Below, piece by piece: positions 1-12,880 of a stretch of 64,000 bases of DNA. A model generated the notes under the pieces. The model did no database searches. It was not told the DNA's origin and saw only the letters and a program-made list of their open reading frames with translations. The stretch is from Diplodia intermedia (Eukaryota; Ascomycota; Dothideomycetes; Botryosphaeriales; Botryosphaeriaceae), in the NCBI GenBank assembly GCA_021495925.1, contig JAKEKT010000101.1, positions 62,001-126,000 of the forward strand, given 5' to 3'. A program made the translations under genes and the position numbers. Each line of letters starts with the position of its first letter. Position 1 is the stretch's first letter.

Positions 1-3000
1 GCCTGGGTCAGGGTCTTGACTGATCGTCGTGGTGTGGGGGTTGTTTTCCCCGGAAGATCGATCTGCAGATCGCGAAATGCGTTTGAGGGTCCCATCACTT
101 CAAGGCCATGACTGGACCAATGGTCAGCCGTGCAGGTCAACCTGGGAAACTGAACTAAGTTCGGTAGCCCGAAGTGTTAATGGTCTTTCGAACAAGTTAG
201 TGGATAGGTAATGGAGGCATTACTGTGGGGTTTTGGTTTTCTCGCTCCATAAAAGATGTTTTGCGTTGCTCCGGTTGAGCGATGAGGTGAGGTACCTAAT
301 AAAAAGAAATGGCGGAGACCACAATTCGGTGAAACTGAAGCGAGTGGTTGGTTTATTGTAACGTAGGAAAGAATGCATTTCTCTCCAACAGTTTACAACA
401 ATGTCAATCCGATATTCTATAGCTAGGATTTTATCATGTAGACAGAGAAAGTAAGTTATTCGCCGCCACAATTTTTGCTGCGTTAAAAGATGGGCGGAAT
501 AAGTTGATTATGGCCGTGATATTACCCGTAGAGCTGAGAGTAGGTGCGAGGAGACTCACTAAGAGTACATTGATGAAGAAGAAAAAATAGAAGTCGCTGA
601 AGCGGCCAACGGTCCATTCACCGGGACCTTTGCTTCTTTTGGTGAAATGCAACGTTTTCGTGCTTACATATGTTGCGTCCAGGAAGGTTGGTGCTGGGAC
701 ATAACCGAGCACTTAAGCCGAATACACTTACTGTTGGATTTTTATACTAAAAAGCCACTTAGTATCTTAAGACTGGAATGTCTTGGCCCTCACCGTACCT
801 ACATCCGCGCCGTTCCTCTGTTGATACAGCTATGGATTTTGTGAAGTGTGGATGTGGCTTCGCTCCGATGAATGACTTCAACGTCGAGGGCGTAAGCAAT
901 AGTGGAATGTATAATTTATCAAGGGATCGGCCGCAGAATAACTGAATCAAAGCAACATCGAGAAACTGCACAGTATCCTTCACGAGCGTAATCTTGCGAA
1001 GGGTCTGCTAAATGCATGTTCTTAATATCTCATTTTGGACCGGGAGCCAGCAGTGAAGCCGCACCACCGGAAGACAGCTCAAAACTATCTATACATTCGT
1101 CCCTCACTGGCGAAGAACGAGGTCGGATAGTGCGGCTTACTCGCACCCGCTCTGGGGGATGATTATGAAAGAGTGGTTAGGCCTGCTCCTACTTTACTTT
1201 TCATCAAGCTATGGCCTTATGTCACCAGTGGACAGCGGACATCCGGCTTCGACACGATGTAGTACGAGTTTTGCACCACCTTCCACTTTCTGCCGGCAGT
1301 CCATCCCCATTGCCACATCCCCGAATCTCGAGTCACATACACATAACCGCTTCATTGGGCATCTGGACGCGTACGTAGAGAGAGCAAAGATGCTGCTGTG
1401 CAGCATGGAGCGGAAGATGGCACGGCTCAGCATGGAGCTTAATCAATGATGAGCCGCATCGGCATAAAAAGCATACTCACTTTACAAGTGTTCGACTCCA
1501 GTGATTTGTACTGGGGGCAATTCGAAGGAATTTCAAGGCAGAAAAGGCGCAGGAACGCACGGAAAAGTGTTTCTTAAGCATAGCCATGTTAGAAACGAGT
1601 CCAGCATATCAGTGGAGGGTCCTAGAGACGAAGAGAGATGTTTGTTTTTGTAGGTGAATCTGCTGGTCTGCCTTGCGGGATGGTTGGTTGATGTTAACAA
1701 CCAACATCACGGTGGATTCGTGAAGCAACAATAGTCCGAAGTGACAGAAGCTAACTACGGGTTTCGAACGCGGAGATTGGAGAAAATCGAGTTGCCAAAG
1801 GTGAAGCCAAGAAGCCGTAACAGGTGGCCCACATACGCCACAGACATGACAGCCACCCTCACGCACTTACCTCGCCCAGGTAACCCAATCTGATAGTATC
1901 CTTGGAAGATTCACGTGTAGACGTTCGAAGTTACAAATGATCTGCTACCAGTTTGGGCTACTTGCGTGAACGCTGCATATCCTGGAGCGAGCCTCATCTG
2001 AGGTATTTGGAGGTGGGTAGTCAACGATGGCCAAACGACGGTGCTTTTGGTGATCTCGCCAGGGGAAAGGAGTATGTAAGATTTGAGGGTAAACTCTACC
2101 GAAACATTGCTAGCCTAGTCTTGGTAGGTAGACACACGGTTTGATAGCGAAGTCATTGGCTGAGAAAAGGGTGTTAATTTGAGATGCGGTGGAGGATCAC
2201 ATAGAAAGAGGTATGTGTACCTTCCCTTATTCAAGACACTGGGTGACAAAAAGAGATAGGAACATCACCGAGCTTGACGGACATTGTGCCATGAGCATAG
2301 CCCACTGAAAGGGCATACATGGATGAATGTCATCTTAATTCATGACTATCTGTCTTAGAGCAAACAAGAGACTATGTGACGCGTAAGTGGGGGCAGGCAT
2401 CCAATATCCAATTAGGTCCAGAACCACTTACGCAGCATCCCAACCATGCTCACCTGTGTTCATCATTTGGCCTCCAAACAAACGAGCTCTTACCATCCCT
2501 GCTCTACATCCCCACTTCTGCCATAAGCTGAAAGATGCGAAACAGCCACGGGCGCCAAGCCGCACGGCCTCGAGACAGCCCCTCCTCGAAGTGAAGTGAG
2601 CACGCCGCACTGCTTAGGCACCCCCAACGCCCGCCAGCCACAAAGGCAATTTGTCGAGCTCTGGAGGAAGATGCTTATGAACCCGGACCGATAGACTCGC
2701 ACGAAGTCTGCCTCATGGTGTTTCACGCGAGCAATAGCGCAAATAGTGCGGCCGCTAGGACACGGTATGGCAGTTGGGAAATCCTAGGCCGCGTCCGCTT
2801 GTCATACAGACTTCCCGTCCCTCCCGGGAGGGATGAGCAGGGCAGAAAGTCATTGCCGGTCCGAGTATGATAGCGGCCACAACATCTCAGTTGCTCAAAC
2901 GGGTTGGGATCATGCGAAGGGAAACGGATTGGGTCTGGGTTGCGTGGCTGGATGAACAGACTTTTCCTTGCTCCTCAATGATTCCTCGGCCAGCCAGCCC

Positions 3001-5808
3001 GCGCGCCAATCGTGAACCGCAATGGCTCCATCTGCCGATCATGGTTCCGTCACGGCCACGAGCGAGCGCGTGGTTCGATCGACGCGTGTGCGAGTCACGG
3101 GCATACGGTTACGAAAGCCGAGTAAAGGGACGGCACACGAGGCGTGAACGGCACGCAGAGACATTGGCCAATGCGGTAGAGGGCTGCTCTATACCGCTGG
3201 TCAGGTCCGCGAGTAGTGCATCTCGCGCTGCACCAAGCCGACGTCGGCCATCGGAGACGGAGGTGGAGGTAGTCAGCCACTCCCAACTTCGGCCGAAGGT
3301 ACAAGAAGGCAGACATATCCCGCGGCTGCCGGAGGCCTTGCGTGAGGGCGATGCAGGGCGTGGAACGTGTTTGCCTGCATGCCCGCCAACCACCAGCGCG
3401 TTGAGTCCCCATGATGATGCACAGCCATTGCGCAGCCACCGCGGAGCCCTAGCAGCAGTCATTCCCCGAGAGATCTGACGGAGGCGCCAAACTGCTCGGG
3501 GGCGCCCGAAGCAGTGCACTAACGACCCCGCCGAAGGAATGAACTTGGATCTACCAATTCCCCTCGTCATCAGCGGCTGGCGCGCACCACGCAATCCAAT
3601 CAACCGTGTGGCCAGAACGCCACTCATGCGCCGCCATGTTTCGCGGCGGCTTGCTGCAGAAAGCAAGGCCACAACGTGCTGCTGCTGCGGCACTCGACGG
3701 CATGCATATCGCCAGGAAAGCTCCGTTCGCAGCCGACGCAGCACAGATGGTTCCGCCTAAGGCCAGCAATCCAGACCGTCCCTTCGGAAAATGATAGCAT
3801 GGCCGCCAGCTCTAGACCGCTTCGGGCGAAGGACAAAGAAGAACCAAAACGTCCCGTTCCCCGCCAAGGTCGGGAGCCCGCTACTGTAGACTACCAATAA
3901 TCTGTAGGGCCTCCCGGCTCTGCAGCATCGCTGCTCCCCCGCCCCTCCTCGTCCCGGACTACCTTCCCTTCCACGTCGTCATTCTCTCTCAACCTTCTCT
4001 AGGGAACAAACAAGGCCAAGCGAGAGACATTCCACCAGCATAAAAATCTCCGGTCTGGAGTATCTTGCATGCACTAGAAGCCACCCCCCGCACCTGTTCC
4101 TTACCACGTTCAGAATGACCTGCATTAGTGGCTACCGACTGCTATCGACCAGCCCCCTCCCCTCCGCGGAGAATCTTCAAAGGAAGGGAAAAAAACGTTT
4201 GGGTGGAACAGTTCGTCCGTTGCGCATCACCCGCCGCTCCGTTCATTCCCATCTCCTTTTTTTTTCTTTCTTTTTTTCTCTTCCCGCTCCACACGCACGT
4301 TATGCGCCCCCTGTCTGGGGGCTGCGTCTGGCCTTCTCGCTTCGGTTTTGTGTGTAGTGGTTTCTTTCGCCGATCGATATACTGCACCCCTGCTTTGATC
4401 GTTATTGCGTTCCTCAATGTGCTACACACCTGGACCGTTAGAACAATAACGGAGACAATACTCGTCCTCTCCCCCCCTCCACCGATGGCCGTGTGATATG
4501 TAGAGCACCGCATTATAGACCGAGAGTGGCAAAGATAACCAGCAAGGAGCTAAGAATACTCGAAATCATCGTTCGTTTGGACGCAGGAACACGTTGTCAG
4601 ACAATCCACGATCTTCATCAACTTCTACCTTGTTAGCCTTGCGTTTGTATGCCTACCACGACCCGCTTTCTCCCCCCTTCGCTCTCCCTTTTCTCCCCAT
4701 CTTGCAGTGTTTGATGCACGAGCCGTCGCGTGCGCACACGCGCGGATGGAGCAGAAAACGGAGGATCGCCCCGGGGCGCACCGCACCCCCCTTCCCCCCT
4801 CCCCCCTCCCAGACGTTCTAGAACCTTGGGGAACCCCTGCCTCTTCCACCACTGTGCCGCGGCTGGAACAAGAACTTGATCTGAACCCTCCCCACCCCCT
4901 TGCATGCGATGCAACAAATGTCGTGGAATGAGGCGGAAATGAAAATGAAGATTCTCCTAAAGGAGCACAGGATGGGAAGAAGATGAGTTTGTTTTTCTCT
5001 CTGTTTCCGTATTGGAAAGATCTAGTAGTAAGACTTTGAGCGGGTGCGATAATGCAAGTATCCGCGTCCTATGTACTCTGTGCTGCCGTAAGCTTCGCGG
5101 CAAGAGCGGGGCAGCAGGGAAAAAAAAGGCCACCTGCTCTGCTATCTCTGAACTCTCCTAGCTCAATCGTGAGACGCATCGGTGGCTGATGATGGTGGTG
5201 AATAGAAAACAGTCGAAAAGGAATCCCAGTAGCTGATCGCTTCCCCTTGTGCTCCAATGCAAGACCCTGACAGGCTGCTATCCCATGCCCATTTCTATGC
5301 AAGTGACTCGTGTCCCGCCCGATGCCCTCTTTCCCTAACCCCTCTTTTGGTACAAACGGTGATATAATACAATTGAAGAATCGAAAGAATGCGCGAAAGC
5401 GATCCACCAGCTCTTTCCGATGCTGTGGAAAGAGCAACAATGCTGAAGGGGGGTACTCGATGTGGGCGAGAAAACAAAAATCCGCGCCATGTCCCCGTGA
5501 ACAAATGAAAAGTGGCCTTATCCAAGAACCGATGCTGTGCGACGCCCGATATGTGACAGGGAGTCGTGGCCTTTCCTAGGAGGCGAAGCCAGGTGTGTTG
5601 GCTTGACAGTGAAAATCTGATGTGATGCGAGTAAAACGAAAAAAGCCGCCCTTTCCGCTCTTTCTGGATAAACGCCAGAATGATCCTCGATGATGGCAAT
5701 ATTACAAGTGAGTTACGGTTGTTGGTTGGTGTCGGTTGACTGGGGACTGCTGGTGGAGAATCCGGTCCGTGACACGGGGTCAATGAGGGTGTTGTGATGT
5801 GGGACCTT
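1..5808. other. Gene-poor stretch, no supported gene
   Basis: No reading frame here looks like a protein family I know. About 1-2,860 is moderately AT-rich with only short frames. 2,867-3,760 is GC-rich and open on both strands at once, as composition alone would produce. 3,900-5,800 has pyrimidine and purine tracts, including a T-rich run near 4,256-4,280, and ends as the 3' flank of the phosphatase gene. A lost gene or old transposon could lie here, but nothing shows it directly. Confidence 0.5.
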
Positions 5809-6921
5809 CTATGCGGCCTGGCGCGGCGAGTGCGTGGGTGTGGGCAGCGGCGACCGCGGCTCGTCGTCAGGAACCCAACCCTGGAACCTGGCCAACCAGA
5901 GTACGGAGCGTTCGTCGAAGCCATCCACAAACTGCTCGTCGAAAGCGCGGGCTTTTTCTGCCGCGTACGTCTGATACTCCTCTTTGATCTGCTTCTTGCT
6001 CCTTCCCAAGACCTTTCCAAGGCATGCTACAACACAACCGGTGCGATGCTGTTTTTGGTTAGTTGTTGAAATACGACTTCCGGTAGATCCGAAAACGGTA
6101 TGGCGAAGAGGGGAAATTTGCTTACCTTTCCCTTGTTGCAGTGGATGAGCAGAGGGTAATTGCTCCGGTCTAAAACGACCATGAGAGCATGCACCATCAC
6201 CTCTGGCGGTATGCAGACTTGACCCTTGTTCGCGGGAACATGCACACGGTAATGGCGGATACCATTCTCAGATATGAATTTGGCGTAGGGCTCAGGACAT
6301 TCTTCCTTGACGAGAGTGCTGAGAGACACATCAGCAAGGCAACCCTTCTTGCGTCGGAGCATGCTCAGCCGAAGATACTCAGAACTTACAGTATGCTCTT
6401 CAGTTTCAACGTCTTCAGATAGCCGTAGTTCTCCTCCTTGGGGTAGGCGCTTCGGAAAATCTTGCCATCGACGACGGCGCCGAAATTGTCAGGCGGCGTG
6501 AGGCGCGTCAGACGGGCGGGCGCCTTGTCCTCGAAACTTGAGCGTCTCGAAGACATCGCGGTCGAGCTGGCTGTCGTTACGGACGAGCTGACGGCTGTGA
6601 CTAATAGCACGGAGTCAGAGGGCGTTCCCGCCACAGTGAGGCACGGTGCATGTTACCTGCTCCCGCTTGGGCCGTTCCCTCGCCGCAGATCATTCCAACC
6701 TTCTTCTCCTTCGCCTCCTGCGAACGCTGCGAAACTGACCCCTTGGGACCAGGTACAACCAATCCCCTGAGCGCCGGTGTCGCCATATCGGTGCCGTCCA
6801 CGAGGGTGTCCACGCGAGTGGGCTTGGCGGCAGAGTCGTCAACTATGTTGTACATTTCGGCGCCGGAAGCCAAACAAAGACGTGGTGGTTCAGGTGCCTT
6901 GTCGCTGATGCGCAAAGGCAT
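5809..6921 (-). CDS. SIW14: Siw14-type dual-specificity phosphatase (inositol pyrophosphate phosphatase family)
   Basis: Four exons: 6921-6657, 6594-6390, 6318-6126, 6048-5809, giving about 300 aa. The conserved half starts at LTPPDNFGAVVDGKIFRSAY and runs through KLKSILTLVKEE to the active-site loop HCNKGKHRTG, a CX5R loop with Cys about residue 217 and Arg about 223. This order is that of the Siw14/Oca family; yeast Siw14 removes the beta-phosphate of 5-diphosphoinositol polyphosphates, so the likely substrate is 5-InsP7 (family knowledge). The third intron falls inside the CX5R loop, between GK and HR, and the reading restores the motif exactly. The first ~95 residues are low-complexity and unconserved. 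The start is the first ATG in the open first exon; the frame stays open further upstream, so an extra 5' exon is possible. The C-terminus is a short Pro/Ser tail. Confidence 0.88.
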
Positions 6922-7919
6922 GAGATGCCGCGTAGTGGAAGTCGCGTGAGGGTGAGGGAGTGTCGGCAAGCGCGTCGAGTGTCGGCGTTTCGGGGTTGAA
7001 AGTCGTAGAGGATGAAGGAGGGTTTGCTGCCGTTGAGTGCACCGGTACGTGCGGAGGGAGATTTGAGATATGACGACGCGGAGCTGCGGGGTGGGCGGGC
7101 AGAAGTGTGATGTGTGCGTTTTGAAGCGGCCTTGAGGTCACCTCAGCTGCGAATTGCGGCCTTGCTGGGGCGCGGTGAGGGAAGCCATGATGTGTGTGTT
7201 GGCGAAGGTGTTCGGTGGGTCTGGGGTCTTGGTCGCGAGGCTGCCGGCGGGTTGAAGAGCAACTGGGGAAGAGAGAAACAGGGCTAGGAGGCGTGGGCCA
7301 GCCGGGGTTGTGCGGTGGGCTGTCGTTAAAAAAAGGTGGTGAGAGCTGGACGCAGGCAAGCGTACCACGGGCGGCGTGGTCAAAGAGCCCGGCTGGCTGG
7401 CGCCGCCTTGGCCGATCCGAAGCGCTCTAGGTGGGATGAGGCGTTCGGGAGCTTCCACGGCTGCCGCAGGCCCAGCACCGGCGACTCTGTGGCCAGGCAG
7501 CGAGGGCGGCGTCAAGGGACCGGCACCGCGGCTTTCCTCATCTAGATGGCACCGGCAGCGTCACAGTCGAATATTTTTGTCCGCAATCCCTGCCAGCTGG
7601 CGGCGCGCGAAAACAAGACGCGGCTAACGAGTGGAGATGGCTATGACGGTGCCAGCGCGGCCACTCGGCGTTAGGCCAGCGCCGAGAAAGGCCGGTCGCC
7701 GTTCCCTGATTCACGACCCAACTTCTTCACGTGCAAGCTGCGAGCCGATCGGCGAAAGTCCCCGGCCATCTCCGCAATCCGCTTGCCTCGAACCGGCCGC
7801 GCTAGGCAAAGTATCGTGACGGTCGTTCGACCTCCACAACACCTTGCAGCGGCTGCGAGTACAAACTGCAGTGCCGCCCGTCGCGGTCCCCGCCTCCCAA
7901 TCCCCCATCCAGATCCATC
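6922..7919. other. Divergent intergenic region
   Basis: This roughly 1 kb lies between the divergent phosphatase and DUF3984-like genes and should hold both promoters. An open frame on the minus strand (about 6,890-7,141) has no ATG start and no recognisable family. I see no clear TATA box, RNA gene or repeat. Confidence 0.45.
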
Positions 7920-9173
7920 ATGGCCCAGTCCACTGCAGAACAGCCGCGTTCGGGCGCACGCACGCCCGTCCGCTCCTCGCGCCGCTCCCATCCCAACATT
8001 CAGCAGCTCTCCCTTGCTCCCCTCAGCTCCCAATTCCAGGACGAAGCTGTTACCAGCGACATCCGTCCCCGCAGCCCCCACAGCTCCTACATCCAGCCCA
8101 AAACGGCACCAACCACGCCGGGCATTCTCAGCCGCAGCTCATCGCGCCATCGCCATCACGCCAGCCACGTCCACTACGCGCACGATGGCTACTTTGCGGG
8201 CCCGATGAGCCCTGACGGCATGAACAAGTCCAAGAGCGATGCCGCCCTGCACGCCGACATCGCCTACTACCCGCGGCACCACCGCCGCAAGCACACGGCG
8301 CCGCCGGGCTCCCTCGCCAACCTCAGCAACACCGGCCGCAAGCTCACCACGCCGAAGCAGCAGCACACCCGCGAGACCCCGTCCGACTGGCTATATCGGG
8401 CCGGGCTCGCGATTGCCTCGGAGACGCGCGAGTCCAAGGGCCAATCGTGGCTGTCGCGCCGCGAGAGCAGCACCTCGCTCGTCCGCCAAGAAGGCGACGG
8501 CGACGGCTCGGGCGACGACGACGCCGCCGGCGGCGCTGGCATCGGCAGCCCCGCCGGCGGCAACTCTGGCCGCCCGTCGCGGAGCCACAGCACCTTCTTC
8601 GCCGACGACGAATATAGTCCCATCACGCCCAAGAGCCGCGGTGGCAGCCGCACGGGCAGTGCGTTCAACAGCCGGCGCGGCAGCAGGGTCGGGAGCCGGG
8701 TCGAGCTGCGGGGCTTGACCGGGCTCACGTCTAAGCCGCCGGGCGACAGCGTCGAGGACGGCTACCTTGCCGACCAGCATCAGTCTGGCATCCCGCTCGA
8801 GCCGGATTTCGTCGAGTCGGACGAGGAGGGCCTGGGCGACGAGGAAGAGGTCGCCCGGCTCGCGCAGGAAGGTGGGTTTGGGGGGTGGATGGAGCGGTTG
8901 ATCGGCTGGTCGTTGTTCAGCGTTGAGGAAGACGGGGAGGAGACAGATGAGGAGGAGCAGGTTACGGAGCAGGAGGCGCATCAGGGCGAGGAATTCAAAA
9001 AGCGGCGGGAGGAGGAGCTGCAGCGCCGGCGAGAGGAGCGGGCGCGCATTCAGGCTGCTAGCAGCGCGGCGAAGGAGAGGAAGGACCTGCCACAGCCTGG
9101 CCAAGGTGAGGGTGAGGGTGGCTGGCAGGATGCTGCGTGGTTGTTGAGCGTGGCGTCCAAAGTCTTGTTGTGA
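7920..9173 (+). CDS. DUF3984-like fungal protein
   Basis: A single-exon 417 aa protein with a clear ATG. The N-terminal half is rich in Ser, Arg, His and Pro with segments such as TTPGILSRSSSRHRHH, then MNKSKSDAALHADIAYYPRH and TPSDWLYRAGLAIASETRES. It continues through Gly/Asp-rich linkers to an acidic stretch (about residues 295-315), a short hydrophobic tryptophan-bearing helix (GGWMERLIGWSLFSVEEDGE) and a charged coiled-coil tail of Glu/Arg repeats. This layout matches my memory of the fungal DUF3984 family, which has no known function. Assignment is by remembered motif pattern, not by search. The many SRSSS and SRRGSR segments suggest phosphorylation by basophilic kinases (inference). 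It is divergent from the phosphatase gene. Confidence 0.75.
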   Translation: MAQSTAEQPRSGARTPVRSSRRSHPNIQQLSLAPLSSQFQDEAVTSDIRPRSPHSSYIQPKTAPTTPGILSRSSSRHRHHASHVHYAHDGYFAGPMSPDGMNKSKSDAALHADIAYYPRHHRRKHTAPPGSLANLSNTGRKLTTPKQQHTRETPSDWLYRAGLAIASETRESKGQSWLSRRESSTSLVRQEGDGDGSGDDDAAGGAGIGSPAGGNSGRPSRSHSTFFADDEYSPITPKSRGGSRTGSAFNSRRGSRVGSRVELRGLTGLTSKPPGDSVEDGYLADQHQSGIPLEPDFVESDEEGLGDEEEVARLAQEGGFGGWMERLIGWSLFSVEEDGEETDEEEQVTEQEAHQGEEFKKRREEELQRRREERARIQAASSAAKERKDLPQPGQGEGEGGWQDAAWLLSVASKVLL

Positions 9174-10699
9174 TTGAGACTTGCATTATCGCATATGGTG
9201 CATCATTTTCCTGTTGCAGCACATGCATCTGCTACATAAAACTAAGCATTGACGTAACGATCTTACGAAGGGTATATTGGAAAGCAGGCCGGGGAGATGG
9301 GATGGGAGGACTCGGAGTACCACTGGCGCATCATGTTCAACAAACTGAAAAATAATTCAATGAGGACTTCAATGAACCTGTTGGGAACAAAGGAAGGCAT
9401 TCACTCGTTCCGTGCGGGATTTCTTTCCTACAATGTCCGATCGCTCCGAAGAGAAAAAGGAAATAGGTGGAAAATTCACGGCAAGGTGATTGGCGGCGCC
9501 ATCTACGGTAGTAATCTCTTAGCTCGCAGAGAACGCTGACTTTACTTTTTCTGCCTTTCCTGTCCGAGGAGCGGAGGCAGTGGGGTCCGGGAAAACGTGG
9601 CTTGCAGCGAATGCGATGTCAGCAAGAGGCGGCTCGAGAGGAAACCCGGTCACGAAGCGAAGGAGCCTTGGACCCTTCTGGTGGCTTGATGGCTTTGCCG
9701 CCGGCTTGCGCAAGGGTTTCTCTTGTGCCTCGTTCCGAGACAGGCGAGCAGGCGATGGACGCCACGCGGAACGGGAAGGCAATATGCAAGGCGTTCGAGT
9801 TCGCTACCTTATGCAGGCAGAAAGAAAAGAAGAAGCAAAAAAAAAAAAAAAAGGGTGGGCGCTTGATCGGGAACGGGAGACGGGACCGTCGACTTAGATT
9901 GCATGGCCATGTGCGCAGCGGAAGGGAGTGGAGAGTTCCGGAGCAGCCGCATGACTTTTGTTTTTTCTCACCATTATTATCAATCGACGCTGTCGGGATG
10001 ACGATATTCATCCCCTTCGAGGCCGCTGGCTGTGATGAGGCATGCTTTCCAAGGGAGGGTGTGGGTTCTGAACCGGATGCGCTAGGAACATGGAGTCGAT
10101 GATGGGTTTGCTCGGACAAGGCTGGCGGTAGTCCCCGTCCGAGCCGTCCGTCGCTTCGACAGTGATCCGAGTCCGCTCGCGGAGGTCAAACACCGATGAT
10201 GGGGATTAAGCACGCTTCAAACATCGCGGCTCGAGCGGATCTCGGGGGCGAGGCTTTCAAGGCGAGACGCCGACTGCAAAATAGCGCACGGAAGGGGACG
10301 CGATAGCATCATTCCGGAGATACCGGGGCCACGATCAGTAAGCACTTGATAGTGGTCGTTGCTACCGCGTAAGCCATCTGCTCTCTCAACCGATCGAACT
10401 TCGTCAAGGAAAAGGAGACAAGCCATCGGAGGATCTGAAGTGAGGGTGTGATGACTGAGGGAAAGGAGGTAGGCCCGCGACTCCACGAGAGTGGGTCCAG
10501 AGCGGACGAGGCTTGCGTGGTTGGGGGCATCTTCCCGTGGAGAGCTCCCTTGTGCGGCAACATCTCGATACGCGATTGGATTAAAGTTATGCGACAAGAT
10601 GCAAGGGTAGAAGTCGAAAGGGTTGCTGCCTCCCTAGCTTCTCTTATGCTACGGCATGTCGTTCGAAAAAGGAAACAAATCATATTTCCACGCCAAGAC
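9174..10699. other. Convergent intergenic region
   Basis: The 3' flanks of the DUF3984-like gene and of GPI10 meet here. It contains a 16-base A run at 9837-9852 and unsupported overlapping frames on both strands (about 9,580-10,119). No gene or RNA is recognised. Confidence 0.45.
9837..9852 (+). repeat. Poly(A) homopolymer run
   Basis: Sixteen consecutive A residues in intergenic DNA, followed by a G-rich stretch. Probably a simple mononucleotide repeat. A retroposed poly(A) tail is possible, but no retrogene lies upstream of it. Confidence 0.8.
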
Positions 10700-12880
10700 C
10701 TATTCCCGTAACTTTCCCATCCCCCATTGTCCAGAGCTTATCCGTTCTTTGCCAGGCAATCCATGCTGCTCGGCATGGTCATGAGCGGCGTCGGCTCCGT
10801 CATCGTCTAAGCACCAAGCGATCACGTCGCCCTTTCGGCGTGAGTCGTCATGGAAATGGCTGTTGAAACCACGCCAGCACTCTTTGTACTTTGTTCCCCG
10901 CAGAAAGTCGGCGAGGGTACCTTCAAGTGGCTGGAAGAAGACAAGGTACTTGGGCCAGGGCCTCTTAGGATCGCTGCTATGCGTCCTATGTTCATCCTTG
11001 TCTTTGCTGACATGTCCCTTGCCTCGGATGGCGCCGACGCTCTCCATGTGCTGACCCAGCCACGCGACAGGACCGGGATCAATGTAGAACTCGTCTGCCT
11101 CATCAAGGTAGCTGGCACGTCGGTCCAGCGGCACGTCAATAGGCGGCTCACATGTAAGAGCCCAAGCTTTGATCTCGGGGTAGACCAAATGTGAGCGCCA
11201 GGGTGTGCTGTGGCAAGGCATGAGAAATCCCACGGTCGTATTGCCAGACCCTCCGTCCAGGGCTTGGCTTTCGTGTTGGCGTCGAAGCATATGCAAGACG
11301 TCAACAACGCCACGCTGGTGCACCTGCGAACCGTAACCTGCTACGAGAACGTTGATGGCGAGGAGGACTCCCAGCACTGCCTTTTTGTAAGGCGTAATAG
11401 GGTAGAAGAAGTGTGAAGCGGGTTGTGCAGCGAGAACATGGAGCATTGGTAAAAGAGGGTATATGAAGCGAACCTCTTTGTGAGCAATGAGGCTCAGGGC
11501 GCCTACCATAATCCCGCATGTCAGCACAAAGCATGAGAGCATGGGGCTTGTACGGCCAACCCTGCGTACCGCTTGCTGGGCACCATAAACAGTGAACGGC
11601 AAGGCGGTAGTAAGGAGCAGCGGCAAGCCTTCGGTTAGGTAGTAGTCTGGCCTGTTCGTGCCGTAGAAGACGGCCAGCGACTTGGCAATATTGAAGTGGA
11701 CGAAGCGAAGAGGCGGGAACGTCCAAAGGCCATAATAGCGTCGATCCGCTAGAATGGATAGTGCAAGGACGCCACAACTGGAGAAGGGAACCCTCGTGCG
11801 TCAGCAACAATGAAATTATGAGGTCGCATTTGCAGCACATCAAAGGGTCTGGTGGCACACTCACCCGCAGAGCACGGTCCATTTCACTAATGCAAGGCGC
11901 TCACGCGTCGAAGCTTGCCACAACGTGGGTGCGGAAATGCATATCCAAATGAGACCGTTCGTTGGCCTCAGAACACAGGCCACCGCTGCGGCAAGCAACG
12001 AAAGTCTCAGACTATGTCCCGGTTGATGTCAGCCACTCGTCCGTGCTGGCCTAAAGGGGCAGTCAGGCCAGCGGCTTACTGATGGATGACCCCCAAAGGA
12101 GTTGTAAGAGAACGCTGTGCAACGTCTTTCTGCACGCTAGGCCGGGTGGCCGTCGAGCTTGAGTAGGACGTCAGCGGCCACTGCCATGGCCACCAGACCA
12201 ACGCGGCGGCCGTCAGCGTTGTCTCCAAGCAATTTGACAGCGTGCGCGTGGAGCAGAACCACTGCCAGGGACTGCATGCCGTCAATGCAAGCTGGGAGAA
12301 GGATCAGCCGAAGTGATTGATCGCCTGCGGGCGGTGTCACCATACGCTTGCCCAGGCGGCGCTGCTCCGGGCTCCGAACGCTTGCTCGGCCAGGCGCCAG
12401 GTGAAGTAATCGGTCGACGCGGCGAGGGCGGCTTGCGTGATTTTAGGTGCAGCGATGAGTAGTTCAGCCCTTAGCGCCAGAGACACGCTGCAAATACCCG
12501 AGATGGCGGACACCCCAGCAAACAGGCCGGCGAAGAGCGCTGGATGCAGTGATGAGCGCAACTGGTTTTTCCACTCCTGCCAGACATCGTCAGCGCTCGC
12601 CGGCTCAGAGGGCGTGGCGGCGGCAAACCCATGTGATCCAGGCGCCGCTCTGCTCGCCAAAGGCCATCTGCCACGCCGGCTCGAGTGACTGGAAGAACTC
12701 GTCGGGCTGGAAGAAGGTGCGCGTCGCCAGTGCGTTGACGATGCGCATGGCCAGCAGCAGCAGGAAGACATGGAGGCCCGGCTCCTGCTGCTGCACGGAG
12801 GAGCTACCTCCGGGAGCGGGCGCGCCGCGTCGTTCGTCCGCAGGGGCCGCCCCGTGCTCGGCTTCGGCGCGGACATGCAT
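10700..12880 (-). CDS. GPI10: GPI mannosyltransferase 3 (Gpi10/PIG-B)
   Basis: Five exons: 12880-12629, 12576-12346, 12291-12080, 12011-11865, 11777-10700, about 639 aa. This ER membrane enzyme of glycosyltransferase family 22 adds the third mannose of the GPI anchor from dolichol-phosphate mannose. Landmarks are the first luminal loop [15 protein letters not shown] with its Asp-Glu pair, then [45 protein letters not shown], and [15 protein letters not shown], the family HKE..RF signature. Many hydrophobic segments agree with a multi-pass protein. Each junction restores a known family motif and the total closes in frame. The C-terminal ~110 residues ([13 protein letters not shown], then [15 protein letters not shown]) also match fungal Gpi10. 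The start is the ATG of [10 protein letters not shown]; the frame is open upstream but without conservation. Confidence 0.92.

Noticed and set aside
434..712. Minus-strand frame with segments loosely like a fungal amino-acid permease
   Set aside because: The resemblance (GP..GRF..INV) is short and interrupted, and no neighbouring frames continue it. It could be chance.
1159..1449. Small protein with a signal-peptide-like start and three cysteines
   Set aside because: The opposite strand is open over the same bases and there is no motif or context, so I cannot call a secreted effector.
1480..1510. GTTCGACTCC resembling a tRNA B box
   Set aside because: The flanking T-arm does not pair and no acceptor stem is present. 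No tRNA is called.
2867..3744. Overlapping frames of about 200 codons on both strands
   Set aside because: GC-rich simultaneous open frames with Arg/Ser/Ala-rich translations and no family.
5295..6020. 241-codon minus-strand frame at the end of the phosphatase gene
   Set aside because: It overlaps the last phosphatase exon in another frame and its 3' flank, with no conserved motif.
8391..9104. 237-codon frame on the minus strand
   Set aside because: A shadow of the DUF3984-like gene, which has the better start and coding features.
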